Assembly (NCBI GenBank): GCA_021234155.1
Contig: JAJEKV010000041.1
Span: forward strand, 10,003,018-10,067,017
DNA length: 64,000 bases
Reading direction: 5' to 3'
Origin: Isoetes taiwanensis
Taxonomy: Eukaryota > Streptophyta > Lycopodiopsida > Isoetales > Isoetaceae
Part shown: in pieces, positions 10,120-21,200 of the stretch
Layout: every line of letters begins with the position of its first letter
Position numbering within the stretch: the stretch's first letter is position 1
The notes under the pieces: model-generated
What the model was told of the DNA's origin: nothing
Seen by the model: the letters and a program-made list of their open reading frames with translations, nothing else
Database searches by the model: none
Made by a program: the position numbers and the translations under genes

Positions 10120-12622
10120 GTTTGGATTACTGCATTTATTAACATCGAATTTGTATAAGATGAGTTATAGTTTTCAATTATTTATTGACAGTGCCTGCAA
10201 CTTTGTGGATCATATGCACTTTATAGAGCAATGACATGTTGAACTATTCTGAGCTCAGAGATTCACGGCTGAGTGCCCCATTTGCTAGAATGTATACATA
10301 ATCCATGAGTAGGACTATGACTTATCTACTAAATTAGTGCCCATTAGCATTAGGTTCAAGGTTCTCGCACCTTGTTAAACATGAGAAGGGATTAATTTAT
10401 TGCCACTTGACAATTGCTAAAATGGTATTAAAGAGATTTCTCATGGTGTTCATGCCATAGCAGAAATGCATAGGTTAGAGTTTGATTCCAATTCTGTATT
10501 TATTATGTTAACTGCATGATTAGATGGTTGTGCATACCAGCCAGATTTCAAGCAGGTAACAACTTTTTCATCTGGCAAACATTATGGCTAATAATAACAA
10601 ACTAATAAGACAAGGGTATGACACAAAGTAAAGACACGCTTTGCTTATTTCATGACAGTTGTCAACCAATGGTTGTATTTAATAAGTCCTAAGTTGGCAA
10701 TTCTATGTATTCAATTGGCAAAGTTTCAAAATATTTGAATCAAAGCAATCAAAGCAATGTTGTTTTCTGTTATTTGGCCTCATAGTAATGCCTCGTGAAG
10801 AAACAATAGAGTACTTCCCTTGCAACTTTAGTGATAAGAATCAAGTGTACAAAAGTAATGGTTGAGCACGTAGAAAAGCTTGAGATTCTTGCACGTAGTG
10901 ATATAGTTGTATGTGCATGCACACATGCCATGTCCTTTATGCATTTTGAGATGGCGTAAGAATGACATGTGCACATCTATTTATCATTAGCATATACCAA
11001 TAGGCCCACCTTGTAAAGCCATAAAGAAAGTAAATGGAAACAAAAATGTAGAATCTATAGGAAAATATTGATCTCGGATCGATTAAAGAAGCAAGCAACA
11101 TAAATAATGTTAATAGTCTACAATGAATAAAATTATGTTAAAGGACGAGCTCATGTAAAGTCTATATTAAGAATCTAGGGGTTTGAAATCAAGCTCTTTA
11201 ATTTATTCACTAAAGAATTTGCATGGTTATCATTGTTTGCACTCCTTAATTATCCTAATACCAACTAAAAAATCTTTTTCTTTCTACATGAAATTAAGAT
11301 ACACAAGATGTTGAAATAGCTCCTTCGGATTCTTTTCTCCATAGATGTGCTTCATGAACTTAGTTAAGTTTCATAAGCGAGGTCCGAACTATCAACCATA
11401 AAATGATTTTTTAGATATAGGATCTGCCAACTATTTTGTGACGATCAAATGACAATTCGATCCCCACATGTATGGATGTTGAAGTGGATGAACTAAAAGA
11501 TCAATATCTCCTATATGTCAGTTAATCCAAAACTACCTGAGTGATTCTTGTAGTATCCCATATATGGCGGTTATGATAGCAATCAATTACCTGAGTGATT
11601 CTCGCGGTCCACTATATGAATGTGTCAACCAAAAGAACGGTCCACTATTTGAAGGTGTCAAGCATAAGACCATGTTCCAGATAAAAAGGTGACAACATTT
11701 ATGAACTTTATGCTTAAGATCTGAACAACTTTATGCAATGGGTGTAGGTCCTAGTGGAATGACAGAGCAAAGCGCAATGCGAAGGTGTTGAAGGGGATGA
11801 ATTGAAGGATCAACATCAACAGCAGAGGAGATGGAAAGATGGCAGGGGTGGTGAGATGCGAGCTTTATCCTGTAGATGCTAGTGGAAGGCAAAGACCAAT
11901 GCAAAGAATATTTGACAAAGGAAGTGTGGGACGCGGAGGAGGGTTATGTTGCGGAAATTGAATAAATAATAAAACTATAATAATAATAACAAATAAATAA
12001 ATAACAAAAACTAAAGGAGGAAAAATACAGTACTTGGATGTAGTATCGTGGTGGGATAGAGGCCGTCGGATTGGAAGTCTCCAATGGCCACGATCCGACC
12101 ACGAGACTACATGAAAAACAAAAGAAAAGGGCATCTTGGAGAGGGCATTCAACATCATGCACATGTGAAACATAGGCAACCATGTTCGTACAAAGGCACG
12201 TACGAACACAAGGTTTAAAAAACAAACAGAGCGTGTATCTCCAGTTATATACTTACTGTTACTGTTACTGCTTCAGGAGCAGCTGCCCTGCTACTCCTGC
12301 TGCACGCCTGTTTCTGCTCCTCTGATGCTGCCTGTCGCTCTCTGTTTCCCTTCTTAATTATTTCTTCCATGCCCAAAGACCATAGACCACCTTTCTAATC
12401 CTTGCATGACGGCCCAATTCTTGCATTTTCCTTCGGATCATCACCATGCTCCCCCTTTCATCCCCGCCCGAAGCACTTTGGATCATGAATTTTGATCCTT
12501 TTGGTTGTTTTCGATTTGGGTTTGTAGCAAAAAACGGATTCGGCACCGGAACTGGGCTAGGGTAAGTGGGTCTTGCTCAAACCGAGGACTTCATAGGAAA
12601 TTTGTGCGGTATACATTGTGGA
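10120..12622. other. Intergenic region and 5' flank of the dipeptidyl peptidase gene (left)
   Basis: About 2.5 kb, AT-rich and without a supported gene. Short minus-strand frames at 11865-12225 carry no recognisable motif. A GTAAGT at 12563 could be a 5' UTR splice donor, but no upstream exon can be fixed. Collinear with 57277-59791 at very high identity. Confidence 0.5.
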
Positions 12623-15420
12623 ATGCAATCTTTGAGTATACAGAACCCAGGGCTTGAACAAGGCGGTGACATAGCTCAAGGGCAGGAAACGGTTGCCGGT
12701 TTCAAGAAGGCCAAGAGAGATTATAACATTTCTTCGCCGATCTTATCTTGTTGCCCTAATATGCCATCCAGGGATAGTCAAAACCCAGATGACGTTACTC
12801 TTTTTCCAGTAGAGGATATTGTTCAATATCCCTTGCCTGGTTATGTTGCCCCTTGTTTCTTTCAGCCCAGATGATGCGATTGTTTCTTATCTTTACAGCC
12901 CCGATTGCACACTAAGCAGAAAGATTTTTGCCTTCGATCATGTTATGAATGGGCCAAAGCAGGGTGCAGTCCCCATCTTATGGTTCCACTGCCTGGTGGA
13001 GTAAGTTTCATTTGTTTCATCCAATTCTTCTTGTCTACTTTTAAGCTTTTTGGCATTCATCTCTTGATATTTCTAAAATGTCTTGACTGTTATTAGATTC
13101 GAATTTCTGGATGAAATGAGTGGCCTTTCTTGTAAATCACATTCCACAATCAGGCATGAATGGTCTTCCTTTTAATCTCCGCCTTTAACTTTGCACAAAT
13201 CTGACTTTTGTAAACTAATAGGCACTCTGCATTATGTGTGGAACCAACATAGAATGTCCATTCTGCATTGAGTAATTGATCTTGTTTTCTGCATTTTTAC
13301 CTAGGTCTATGTTCAGGATGTTCCTGGTGCAAAATTGCGCCTCAGGATTGGGAGCACCTCATGGTCTCCAATTATTGATCCTCAATTATCACCATATGGT
13401 TCCTCCATAGCTCATGTGCGAGATGATGAGATTTTTGTGGTGCCTATAACATCTGAAGAGCCTAAACAGATCATGTTTGGGGCCTGCATGGGAAAGGTAA
13501 CATACAACTAACTAAATCTGTACTGTCATTTTTCTATGTAGTTGACTGACCTGTGTGCCTTGCTGCAGACTCATAGAATTGCTGAATATATTGCACAGGT
13601 AAGTAATGTCATCAATGTACTTACATATTGGTCTTGTAACATGTTGAAGGATGATGCCTTATTAGCCCCTTGCTCTTTTTTCAGGAAGAGATGGAAAGGA
13701 GAAATGGGTATTGGTGGTCACCAGATAGCAGTCTTATAGCTTTCACTGAAATAGATTCCTTTTCGGTTCATGTATTCCCTTTTGCTGGTCATGTAAATGT
13801 GAAAGTATGCCTGGGGATTGTGCTAGCTGTTGGGGGAGATGTAACATGGGCAGATATCTGTTGTGGAGTACACGAAGAAGAAGAGTATCTTGCACGCGTT
13901 TCCTGGATGCCAGACATCTCTCTGATGGTTCAAGTCCAGAGTCGTGATCACACTAAAATCAAACTATTAAGGATCAATTCAAAAACTGGACATCGTGAGC
14001 TTCTGTTTGTAGAGGAAAGTGACATATATGTAAACGTATCTGATTGTTTCACCCCTTTGCATATAAGGGCAGACTTTCTGCGGGTTTTCTTTGGGGAAGT
14101 GAGAGGACTGGCTTCAAGCATCTCTATCTTTATGATTGTACAGGATGTTGTCTTGGTGCATTAACAGGTGGTCCATGGGTTGTAGATCAAGTAGCTGGTG
14201 TAGATGAGGATATGGGGCTTGTTTATTTTACAGGCACATTAGACAGTCCATTAGAAACGCATCTTTATTGTACCAGTCTTTTGCCTACTCCTAATGCCAC
14301 TCCACCAATGCCCAAGAGGCTGACAAAAGGACCAGGAAGACACCTCGTTGTTCTGGACCATCAAATGCAAAGATTTGTTGACATGCATGATTCTTTAGAC
14401 ACACCACCTCGTGTTCTGCTTTGTTCTTTGAACACCGGAAAAGTGATTGTTCCCATTTTTGAGCAGCCATCGCCTACTCCCAGGACCCGAAAGTTGCAGC
14501 TTGCTCCACCTGAGATTGTCCAAATCACAGCAAATGATGGAAGCATTTTGTATGGAGCATTATATAAGCCAGATTTTAAGCAGTTCGGACCCCCTCCGTA
14601 TCAGACCGTAGTTAGTGTCTATGGTGGTCCAAATGTGCAAACGGTCTGCATGTCCTGGTTGAACACTGTTGACATGAGAGCTCAATACTTGAGGAGCAGA
14701 GGAATTCTTATCTGGAAGGTATTTTTTATTAGAATTTTTGTATGTAATCTCGGTAACTTAACTAGAATGTTCTAATTCATCTTATTTTGGAGCTGCTGAC
14801 TCACTTTCTTTTCATTTTACATGGAATATATTTACCATGCTCATGTGATATCATTGCATATGCAGCTGGACAACAGAGGAAGTTCGAGACGAGGCATAAA
14901 GTTTGAGAGTGCAATTAAATATAACATGGGCCACGTTGACATTGAAGATCAAGAAGTCGGAGTGCAATGGTTAATCAGGCAAGGACTAGCAAAAGCAGAC
15001 AGGATTGGGATTTATGGCTGGAGCTATGGAGGCTATTTAGCCATAATGGCCTTGGCTTCGCTGTCCCAAAATTTTCAAATGTGCAGTTGCAGGAGCTCGG
15101 TAACAGCATGGGATGGATACGACACATACTATACTGAAAAATACATGGGGACACCATCTAGTAACCAAGCAGGATTTGAGTTCAGTTCTGTCATGCATCA
15201 TGTTCACAAGATTGAAGGCAAGTTGTTATTAGTTCATGGCATGATTGATGAGAATGTGCATTTTAGACACACTGCTCGATTGATCAATGCGCTGATAGCT
15301 GCGGGCAAGGAGTACGAGTTATTGGTTTTTCCAGATGAGAGACATATGCCAAGAGGATTACGAGATAGGATGTACATGGAGGAGCGGATATGTGAATTCT
15401 TAGAAAGAAACTTGTCATGA
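12623..15420 (+). pseudogene. Dipeptidyl peptidase IV/8/9-like (S9B prolyl oligopeptidase family), left copy, disrupted
   Basis: The exon layout matches the better copy at 59792-62801: exons at 12623-13000, 13305-13496, 13569-13598, 13685-14718 and 14866-15420, all with GT-AG introns. The family removes N-terminal dipeptides (X-Pro/X-Ala); in plants it is a soluble enzyme with an N-terminal beta-propeller and a C-terminal alpha/beta hydrolase domain. Lesions relative to the right copy are as follows. A 5-nt loss at about 12850 causes an immediate stop. A 121-bp deletion after about 12945 lies between GTTA repeats. Exon 4 has an in-frame 60-nt deletion at about 13760, and a 2-nt insertion at about 14062 shifts the frame. 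A compensated +1/-1 pair at 15058-15103 scrambles ~15 residues after the nucleophile. The triad codons remain: Ser in GWSYGG (15022), Asp (15247) and His (15343). Almost certainly not functional as written. Confidence 0.92.
13569..13598 (+). other. 30-nt micro-exon of the DPP gene (left copy)
   Basis: Bounded by ...TTGCTGCAG and GTAAGT. It encodes ten residues (THRIAEYIAQ) just before the EEM of the next exon. Together these form the G-x-AE-(F/Y)-(V/I)-AQEEM segment that in this family holds the glutamates gripping the substrate N-terminus. The left copy has Arg where the right copy has the usual Gly. Confidence 0.8.
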
Positions 15421-16152
15421 CTAATAATCATCTTGGCAGGACTGCCAAGATTGTAATTACATCTTTTGTATAATTAAACATTATATTCTGCATAAAGTCT
15501 TGCATTGAGCAAATTGTGCGGGTGGCCTGATGTTATCATGAACAGTTTTTATACCATGTGTGGAAGCATTATCTTTTCCAAGTTACCTAATTTCAAGTTT
15601 CTGTACTTTTGATAGAAAAATACTAGTATTTGGAATGCAGATGGAGTAAGACAAATGTTGCCATTAGTGACAGTGTGTTAATGGGACCAATGTCTCCATT
15701 TATCCAGCCTCTTAGGTTGATAAGTCTTACTGTTTGTCTCTTCCCTTCCACTTGACACGTTTCCAACACTTCTGTCCTTTATATAAGGTATAAGGTCATG
15801 CATATGCAAGTGGTTTAGAAATCAGCAGTTTTGGTTTAAGAGATATGTACAACCACATGCACAAAATATAAATATTTCATAGTTTAATATCCTCCCTATT
15901 TATTACATATTAATATTTTTTTTGTTTTGGATCTGACTTTGAGGGTTTACGATGATGACAACACATTTGGCATGATAAACATCACACTTCGAATCAAAGC
16001 CCTTCAAGGCATGGGAGAAATATCAATATCAGTTGGTAAGTTGGTACGGCAAAGTCCTAGGAACAATAGCATCCAGCTGGTTGGAATTGAAAATTCCATG
16101 ATTCTATCTCCTTCCCTCGTTACGCTTCTGAGTTTTTGTAACTAAAATATAT
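15421..16152 (+). other. 3' UTR and downstream flank of the DPP gene (left)
   Basis: AT-rich. Contains an AATTAAA-like signal (about 15471) about 50 bp after the stop. A 72-codon frame at 15927-16145 reads like protein in places but has no family match and no supported ATG. Collinear with 62802-63548, which carries an extra ~14 bp near 63209. Confidence 0.5.
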
Positions 16153-16510
16153 GCTATGCTACATATTCTAAACAAGATGCACCCTGGGCTACCTTGATCG
16201 CCAGATTCGTCAGTTCTATAGCCCAGAGTGTATGTTTGCTAGTTGAAATTGAAAATTCCATTATTCTATCCAGATCTTTTGTAATTGAAATACATGCTAT
16301 GCTACATATTCAAATGAGGTGCACCACAGGCTACCTCGATTGTCGATTCATGGTTTCTACGACCCGAGTCTATGTTGGGGCCTTTGGCGCCCTCTCTCCG
16401 TTTCGATTATGCTACATATTCCAAAGCGAGGTGCATTGTGGGCTACCTCGATGGCGATTCATCGATTCTACAATCAGAGTATATGTTGGGGCCTCTAAAC
16501 ACCTCTTGTT
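16153..16510. repeat. Three diverged tandem repeats of ~100-142 bp (left copy)
   Basis: Units start at about 16153, 16295 and 16406. Each begins with a GCTACATATTC-type motif, then GGTGCA, GGGCTACCT(C)GAT and a GAGT(C/A)TATGTTG motif. The last two units are closest and end in TTGGGGCC. The copies differ by substitutions and indels, and this left array is more degraded than the one at 63549-63905. Confidence 0.75.
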
Positions 16511-16585
16511 TCGATTACCGTCATTTATGACTAGGGACACCCATGATTTTGAAATATGAAATACATATGCGCTTAAGGTTTTGAA

Positions 16586-16672
16586 ATATGAAATACGAGG
16601 AATTGAACCTCTATTGAAATAGTTCAATCCTAATAAGAATACTTATTTTACCAATACACCTAGCAAGCTAAC
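16586..16672 (-). other. tRNA-like sequence (weak)
   Basis: Read on the minus strand, this stretch has a perfect B-box (GGTTCAATTCC) in a T-arm with a 4-bp GAGG/CCTC stem, preceded by a D-arm-like GGTGTATTGGTAAAATA. A convincing acceptor stem and anticodon loop cannot be drawn. It could be a decayed organellar-type tRNA insert or chance. Confidence 0.2.
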
Positions 16673-17119
16673 GTGAATTTTTTTTATTGGATCAAGTTCT
16701 TTTTTTCTCTCTCTAATAACGGCCCATTTAATTGTTTTAGGGATATAGTCTATGGTTTTAAATATGGTCATTTATACATCTAAATTAATTCTTCTTTAGA
16801 GGCAAAGCCATGCAAAATATTGTCCTTCAAATGTCGCCTAGTAATATAAGAGCGAGAGATAATTTTAATCAAAAGCCATATTAGGCAAGATTATCATAAA
16901 GGGCATCTATTATACAAAAGAGGCATCTATCTTAATAAAAAGGACATGTTTTGCTAGAAGGGGCCGGGCCGGTCGGTCTATTTGAAAGAGCGCCTTAAAT
17001 TTTAATAAAGGGGTAATATAAAAGGAACTCGAAGGTAAAAGTAAGCAAGGGACATGTAAAGAGGGACGTCCAAAACTTAAAAGGGGACAGCGAAGATATA
17101 TGAAAGGCAGCGATGTCGT
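16673..17119. other. AT-rich spacer, no gene seen
   Basis: The region beyond the last point where the right copy can be followed. Short poly-T and purine stretches only; no ORF with a known motif. Confidence 0.4.
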
Positions 17120-17138
17120 CGATTCGCGTAGCGAATCG
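17120..17138. repeat. Perfect 8-bp hairpin
   Basis: CGATTCGC-GTA-GCGAATCG, a perfect inverted repeat with a 3-nt loop, 19 bp before the CATGCA cluster. Too short and without a T-run to call a terminator in a plant. Confidence 0.6.
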
Positions 17139-17157
17139 CCATTCTTGCTCAAGACGA

Positions 17158-17200
17158 GCATGCATGCATTGCATGCGTCGCATGCATGCATCGCATGCAT
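17158..17200. promoter_or_regulatory. Dense cluster of CATGCA/GCATGC palindromes
   Basis: Within 43 bp, GCATGC occurs five times and CATGCA or TGCATG recurs on both strands. CATGCA is the core of the RY element bound by plant B3-domain regulators, and alternating purine-pyrimidine tracts like this can adopt Z-DNA. A C/T-rich leader-like region follows (17240-17330), but no gene with a solid start is visible downstream, so the regulatory role is inference. Confidence 0.4.
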
Positions 17201-18649
17201 TTTGGGCCGTTCATCGGGTTGGCGTTTGCTACTTATTTGAATTCTTCATCGGCGTTTCATCGGTGGCTTCCTCTTCTCTCGGCGGTACCTATTTCTCTTT
17301 GAACCCACCCTCCCCTTCTTTTTTTTATTATATTTGTCGCGTGGCACGCATCGTGTCGACCCTCCACTCTGGGAGGTTTGTTTTGTTTTGTTTTTGGTGT
17401 TGGTGATGTGCAAAGTTGGGTTGGCGGCATCTTTTCGACTTCTCCATTCCATTCGTGGGTTTTGGGGGCGATTTCTCTGCCTAAGCGTTTGTCTAAGCCC
17501 CTTGCGAAGGTTTATCACTAGGGTTTTTCCTCGAAACCCGAAGGGGTGAGTTTTTAATCCGGTGATAAGCTTTCGGCGGTACCTAACAAACATCTGTTAG
17601 CATTGTATTTTTGGGGTCCAAGCGATATAATTGGATTTTCCCTTTATTTTTTGTGGGTAGTTCGCATGTGTGCGGCTACCCACTATCCACCATTGTAGAA
17701 AATCTGCTGAGATGAATGAGAAGCCTATCTATCGCGCTTTGTTGGTTTCATGCGAGTCGCAGTGCAAGAATCATCTAATATTTGGAAACAAACCTGTTAT
17801 GTAGCGGGAAACAAAGACGACCACATGTTCTTAGCTTCGAATTAGAAGGAGAAAGAATTAATCAGTTTCTTGTGATTCAGCGGCCAGAAATCAAGTGCGG
17901 TGGACCTCCCATAGGAGTAGCCAGTGAGCAATTGCAAAAAGCAGATACAGTTGCAGATTGTTACCCAAAGCTTTCTTATTCGAAAGCCAATGTAATTTCT
18001 CTTTTGATAAGGGACTGTGGTAAAGCAGTATTGATCTTTGCCAGTATCCAGTAGCCAGTTAAGACAGTGTTTGTAGCTTTGCTTATAGCCTTTCAGAGAT
18101 GGATCCGGTTGAGCGGTGTACTGCACTATAACATTTGTTTGAATAAAGACCTAGATAATCAAGTATTCTTTTGTTATATCAGAGCGCAATTCTGATCTTT
18201 ATAAACAGAGCTGTGGGAGATGGTCTAGAACTAGTAGCACAACGTAAGGAGATGCGTTCAGGGGCCACGTGCGTAACATGGGGAATCATATATATAGAGA
18301 TTGATCCCAACCATTCACGAAATTGATGGCCATGATCTCGCCACCTCATTGGGGGGTAGTGGGGGCATGTCTGGGCATGCACCACGTCTCTGGACCGTTA
18401 GATGTGGGAGATTAAATCCTAGCCATTGATTTAAGGTTAAGGAACTTACTAGGAAATTGCATTACACTTAATAGGGAGGCGGTGAGGTGGCATTGCATTT
18501 GCTATGAAACTTTCGACGAAGCTTCTTTTTTTTGTCTAATCTTTGAACGATTGGGGGTGTCAGATCAAGGTGGGACCGACGCCCTTAGATTCCTCTCATC
18601 GAGAGCTTTTCAATGACTTGTTCTTTGGCACATTTTGCCACAGTTGAAG
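17201..18649. other. Promoter-like and unassigned sequence, no supported gene
   Basis: 17240-17340 is pyrimidine-rich like a plant 5' leader. 17782-18054 is an open frame of 90 codons without an ATG at its start and without a recognisable domain. The remainder shows no features I can support. Confidence 0.35.
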
Positions 18650-19578
18650 CCATTGAATTCTAAGAATCTTTTTAGAAAGTTTGAATTTTACAGAATCAAG
18701 GGCTATTTAAGAGAATCTAGGGGGATCTTCTTAAGATCTTTGAGAATGTAGAGGAATCTCAAAGAGAATCTTATGGAATCTATGGGGATCTTAAAGAATC
18801 TTCAAGAATGTGGGGGAACTTACAAGAATCTTCATAAAATCTTTGAGAATCTAGAGGAGCCTTGGAGAATCTAGAGGAATGTTGAGATAATCTTTGAGAA
18901 TGTTGAGCAATCTTAAGAGAATCTTAGAGAATCTATGAAAATCTCAAAAGAAACTTTAGAATCTTAGGAAATCTTCACAAAATCTTTGAGAACCTAGGGG
19001 AATCTTGATGAGATCTTGGAGAATCTAAAGGAATCTTCATAGAATCTAAGGGAATCTTGGAGAATCTACATAGACTCTTGGGTAATCTGGAGGAATCTTG
19101 AGATAATCTTTGGAAATCTTGGGGAATCTTAAGGAATTTATGGAAATTTCAAAAGATTCTGTAGGAATCTTCATAAAATCTTTGAGAATTTAAGGGAATC
19201 TTGATGGAATCTTGAAGAATCTAGGGAAATCTCATAGAGTAAGGGAAACTACGAGATCTATATAGAATCTTGGAAAATCTAGAAAAATCATGGAATACTT
19301 TTTGAGAATCTTCGAGAATCTCAAGAGAATCTTTAGGAATCTAAGGGAATCTTCATATAACCTTTGAGAATCTAAGAGAATCTTAATGGAATCTTTGAGA
19401 ATCTAGGGCAATTTTCGTGAAATCTAAGGGAATATAGTAGAATCTTTATAAAATCTTTGAGAATGTATGGGAATCTTGATGAAATCTTAGAGAATCTAAG
19501 GGAACCTTTCTAGAATCTAGAGGAGTCGAGGAGAATCTACATAGAATTCTAGGTAATCTAGAGGAATCTTGAGATAAT
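18650..19578. repeat. Degenerate GAATCT-rich minisatellite
   Basis: More than 900 bp built almost entirely from imperfect ~10-25-bp units of the type (G/A)GAATCT(T)(N)GAGAATCTAGG. GAATCT recurs dozens of times on the plus strand with few other motifs between. Strand composition is strongly skewed (purines plus T, few C). It is cut off at its right end by the LTR at 19579. Confidence 0.85.
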
Positions 19579-20297
19579 TGATACGGCACTAGCTTGGGGG
19601 CGTGGCTCAGAGGAATGATTTGCAGAGAAACACAGAGGCAAGGACTTTAGATAGATATCCTGTAATCTTGTTTGATTGATAGAAGTCTCAAAGGTTATAT
19701 TTAACTTAAGGAAAGGGCTATTGAAATCTTAACCATTGAAATAATTAATAAGCTAAGTGTTAATACAAAAAAAACTACCGCCGGTTTAGTAACGACCGGT
19801 GGCCGGATGGAATTGCCGAACCAGCTACCTTTTCGCTAAAAAGGGTCGGAAGGCCCGGAATTAGCTCCTAGGCCATTGTAGCAGGCCGAATTGCTGAAAA
19901 AGGCAGTCGGATTTAGTTTAACAGGAAAAAGGCAAACCCAGATATAACATATAATTACCTTTTAGAATAGCTTAAAAAGTCATCGATCTGCAGAATTGTG
20001 GCAGCCGGAGGTGTTTGGTGTATGATAAAAGGTCTGCTGTAGATCTTCTGATAATTGTGGTTGAATTGAGTGCTTCCCTTAGCTCTAGTGAATTCCAGAG
20101 AATCCCGGAGAGGCTATCCAGCTGGTTAGCAGACTCTCAAAATTGGGAAGAATTTGAGCCCAGACTTGCCGTGTTTGCAAATCGAGCGGTTGGGCCAGGA
20201 TAAGTAGTGCGGAAGAACTTGATCAGGGAGTTCGAGGTTGATTGGATTAACTATGTTTGTTTGTTTTGCAATTGGTTGGATTGGACCGTTTGTATCA
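19579..20297 (+). mobile_element. 5' LTR of an LTR retrotransposon (719 bp)
   Basis: Begins TGATAC and ends GTATCA, a perfect 6-bp terminal inverted repeat of the TG...CA type, and is followed two bases later by a textbook primer-binding site. The left edge abuts the GAATCT minisatellite directly. No second LTR was found in the window, so the element is 3'-truncated or rearranged. Confidence 0.82.
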
Positions 20298-20299
20298 AT

Positions 20300-20311
20300 T
20301 GGTATCAGAGC
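20300..20311 (+). other. Primer-binding site complementary to tRNA-iMet
   Basis: TGGTATCAGAGC, the standard plant LTR-retrotransposon PBS matching the 3' end of initiator methionine tRNA, placed 2 nt after the LTR end. Confidence 0.9.
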
Positions 20312-21200
20312 GTAAGTTGATCTTGCTAAAATAATCATGTGTTAGACCTTTCACACGTTTCAAGATTTTGTATTAGCCAATTCGATGTTACATGATGACT
20401 AGAGAGCTTCCAGAGAGGTTAACCGATTGGTTTAACAGACTCTCAGAGAGGGAAGGAAGAAACTGTTGTTGTTCTTGATGCAGGGAAAGTAGAAAGGATA
20501 GGAGACAAAAAAAGATTGTCCTGAGCGGCTGGAGCTGAAGATATTGAGCAATGCTATGTAAACGATCAGGAAGATCCATCCTTAACTTGACAAGGAGAAG
20601 GCAGAGGCCTAAGAGACAGCGGGCGAATTCAGATTGGTCATCTAAAAGATAAGTAAAATAATGAAAGTTTGTTTCAAATGAATGTTGCTCTAGAGTTTAG
20701 AAGGGGGCAACTGTGACTGCAGCACAGAAGTCAAACCCTTAGAATTGTCAGGCAGATGGTAAGTTTACCAGCCTAGATGAAATCCTTTCAAAGCAGATAG
20801 TCAGGTGACTAGCTTGGAAAGAAAGGTGGTTATTCCAGCAAAGCGGATAGTCAGTTGAAGACTCTAGAGAACTCTACTGCCATCCCTTCCTAGACATTTG
20901 TCACTAAGGATGAGGAATGTAGCTTGCTCAAGATGGCTCAAGACCTAAATCCTGAGTGGGGCTTCCAGGCACTGCTGCTGAGAGGAAGAGAGTATGGGCA
21001 AAATCTTGGAGAGCAGAATTTCTAATGCCTTAGCCTCAAAGGGGGGAGATTTCTTCTCGAAGAAAGGGCTAAAATGTGATGATAAGAAATGCTTCAAATA
21101 CATAGAAGAAGAGATAACATTACCATTGTCCAACCAAGAGGATAACGCTTTAAGCAAGCAGACTTGAAGAAATCTTCTGAGCACCTATCTCCGTCTCTAA
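20312..21200 (+). mobile_element. Degraded internal region (gag side) of the same LTR element
   Basis: Just inside the PBS, around 20399-20460, a frame reads ELPERLTDWFNRLSEREGR. A related phrase (IPERLSSWLADSQNWEEF) occurs inside the LTR at about 20100-20155, so part of this leader is duplicated in the LTR. No open gag, RT or integrase remains. The right limit is approximate. Confidence 0.45.

Noticed and set aside
11865-12225. Minus-strand ORFs upstream of DPP (Cys/Phe-rich, Tyr/Phe tail)
   Set aside because: Two overlapping frames of low-complexity AT-rich DNA, no motif, and conserved equally in the duplicate as non-coding sequence.
12566-12622. Extended N-terminus of DPP from 12566/59735
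   Set aside because: The codon there is GTG, not ATG. The first in-frame ATG is at 12623/59792.
17782-18054. 90-codon ORF as a gene
   Set aside because: Starts at TTG with no ATG in a useful position and has no recognisable domain.
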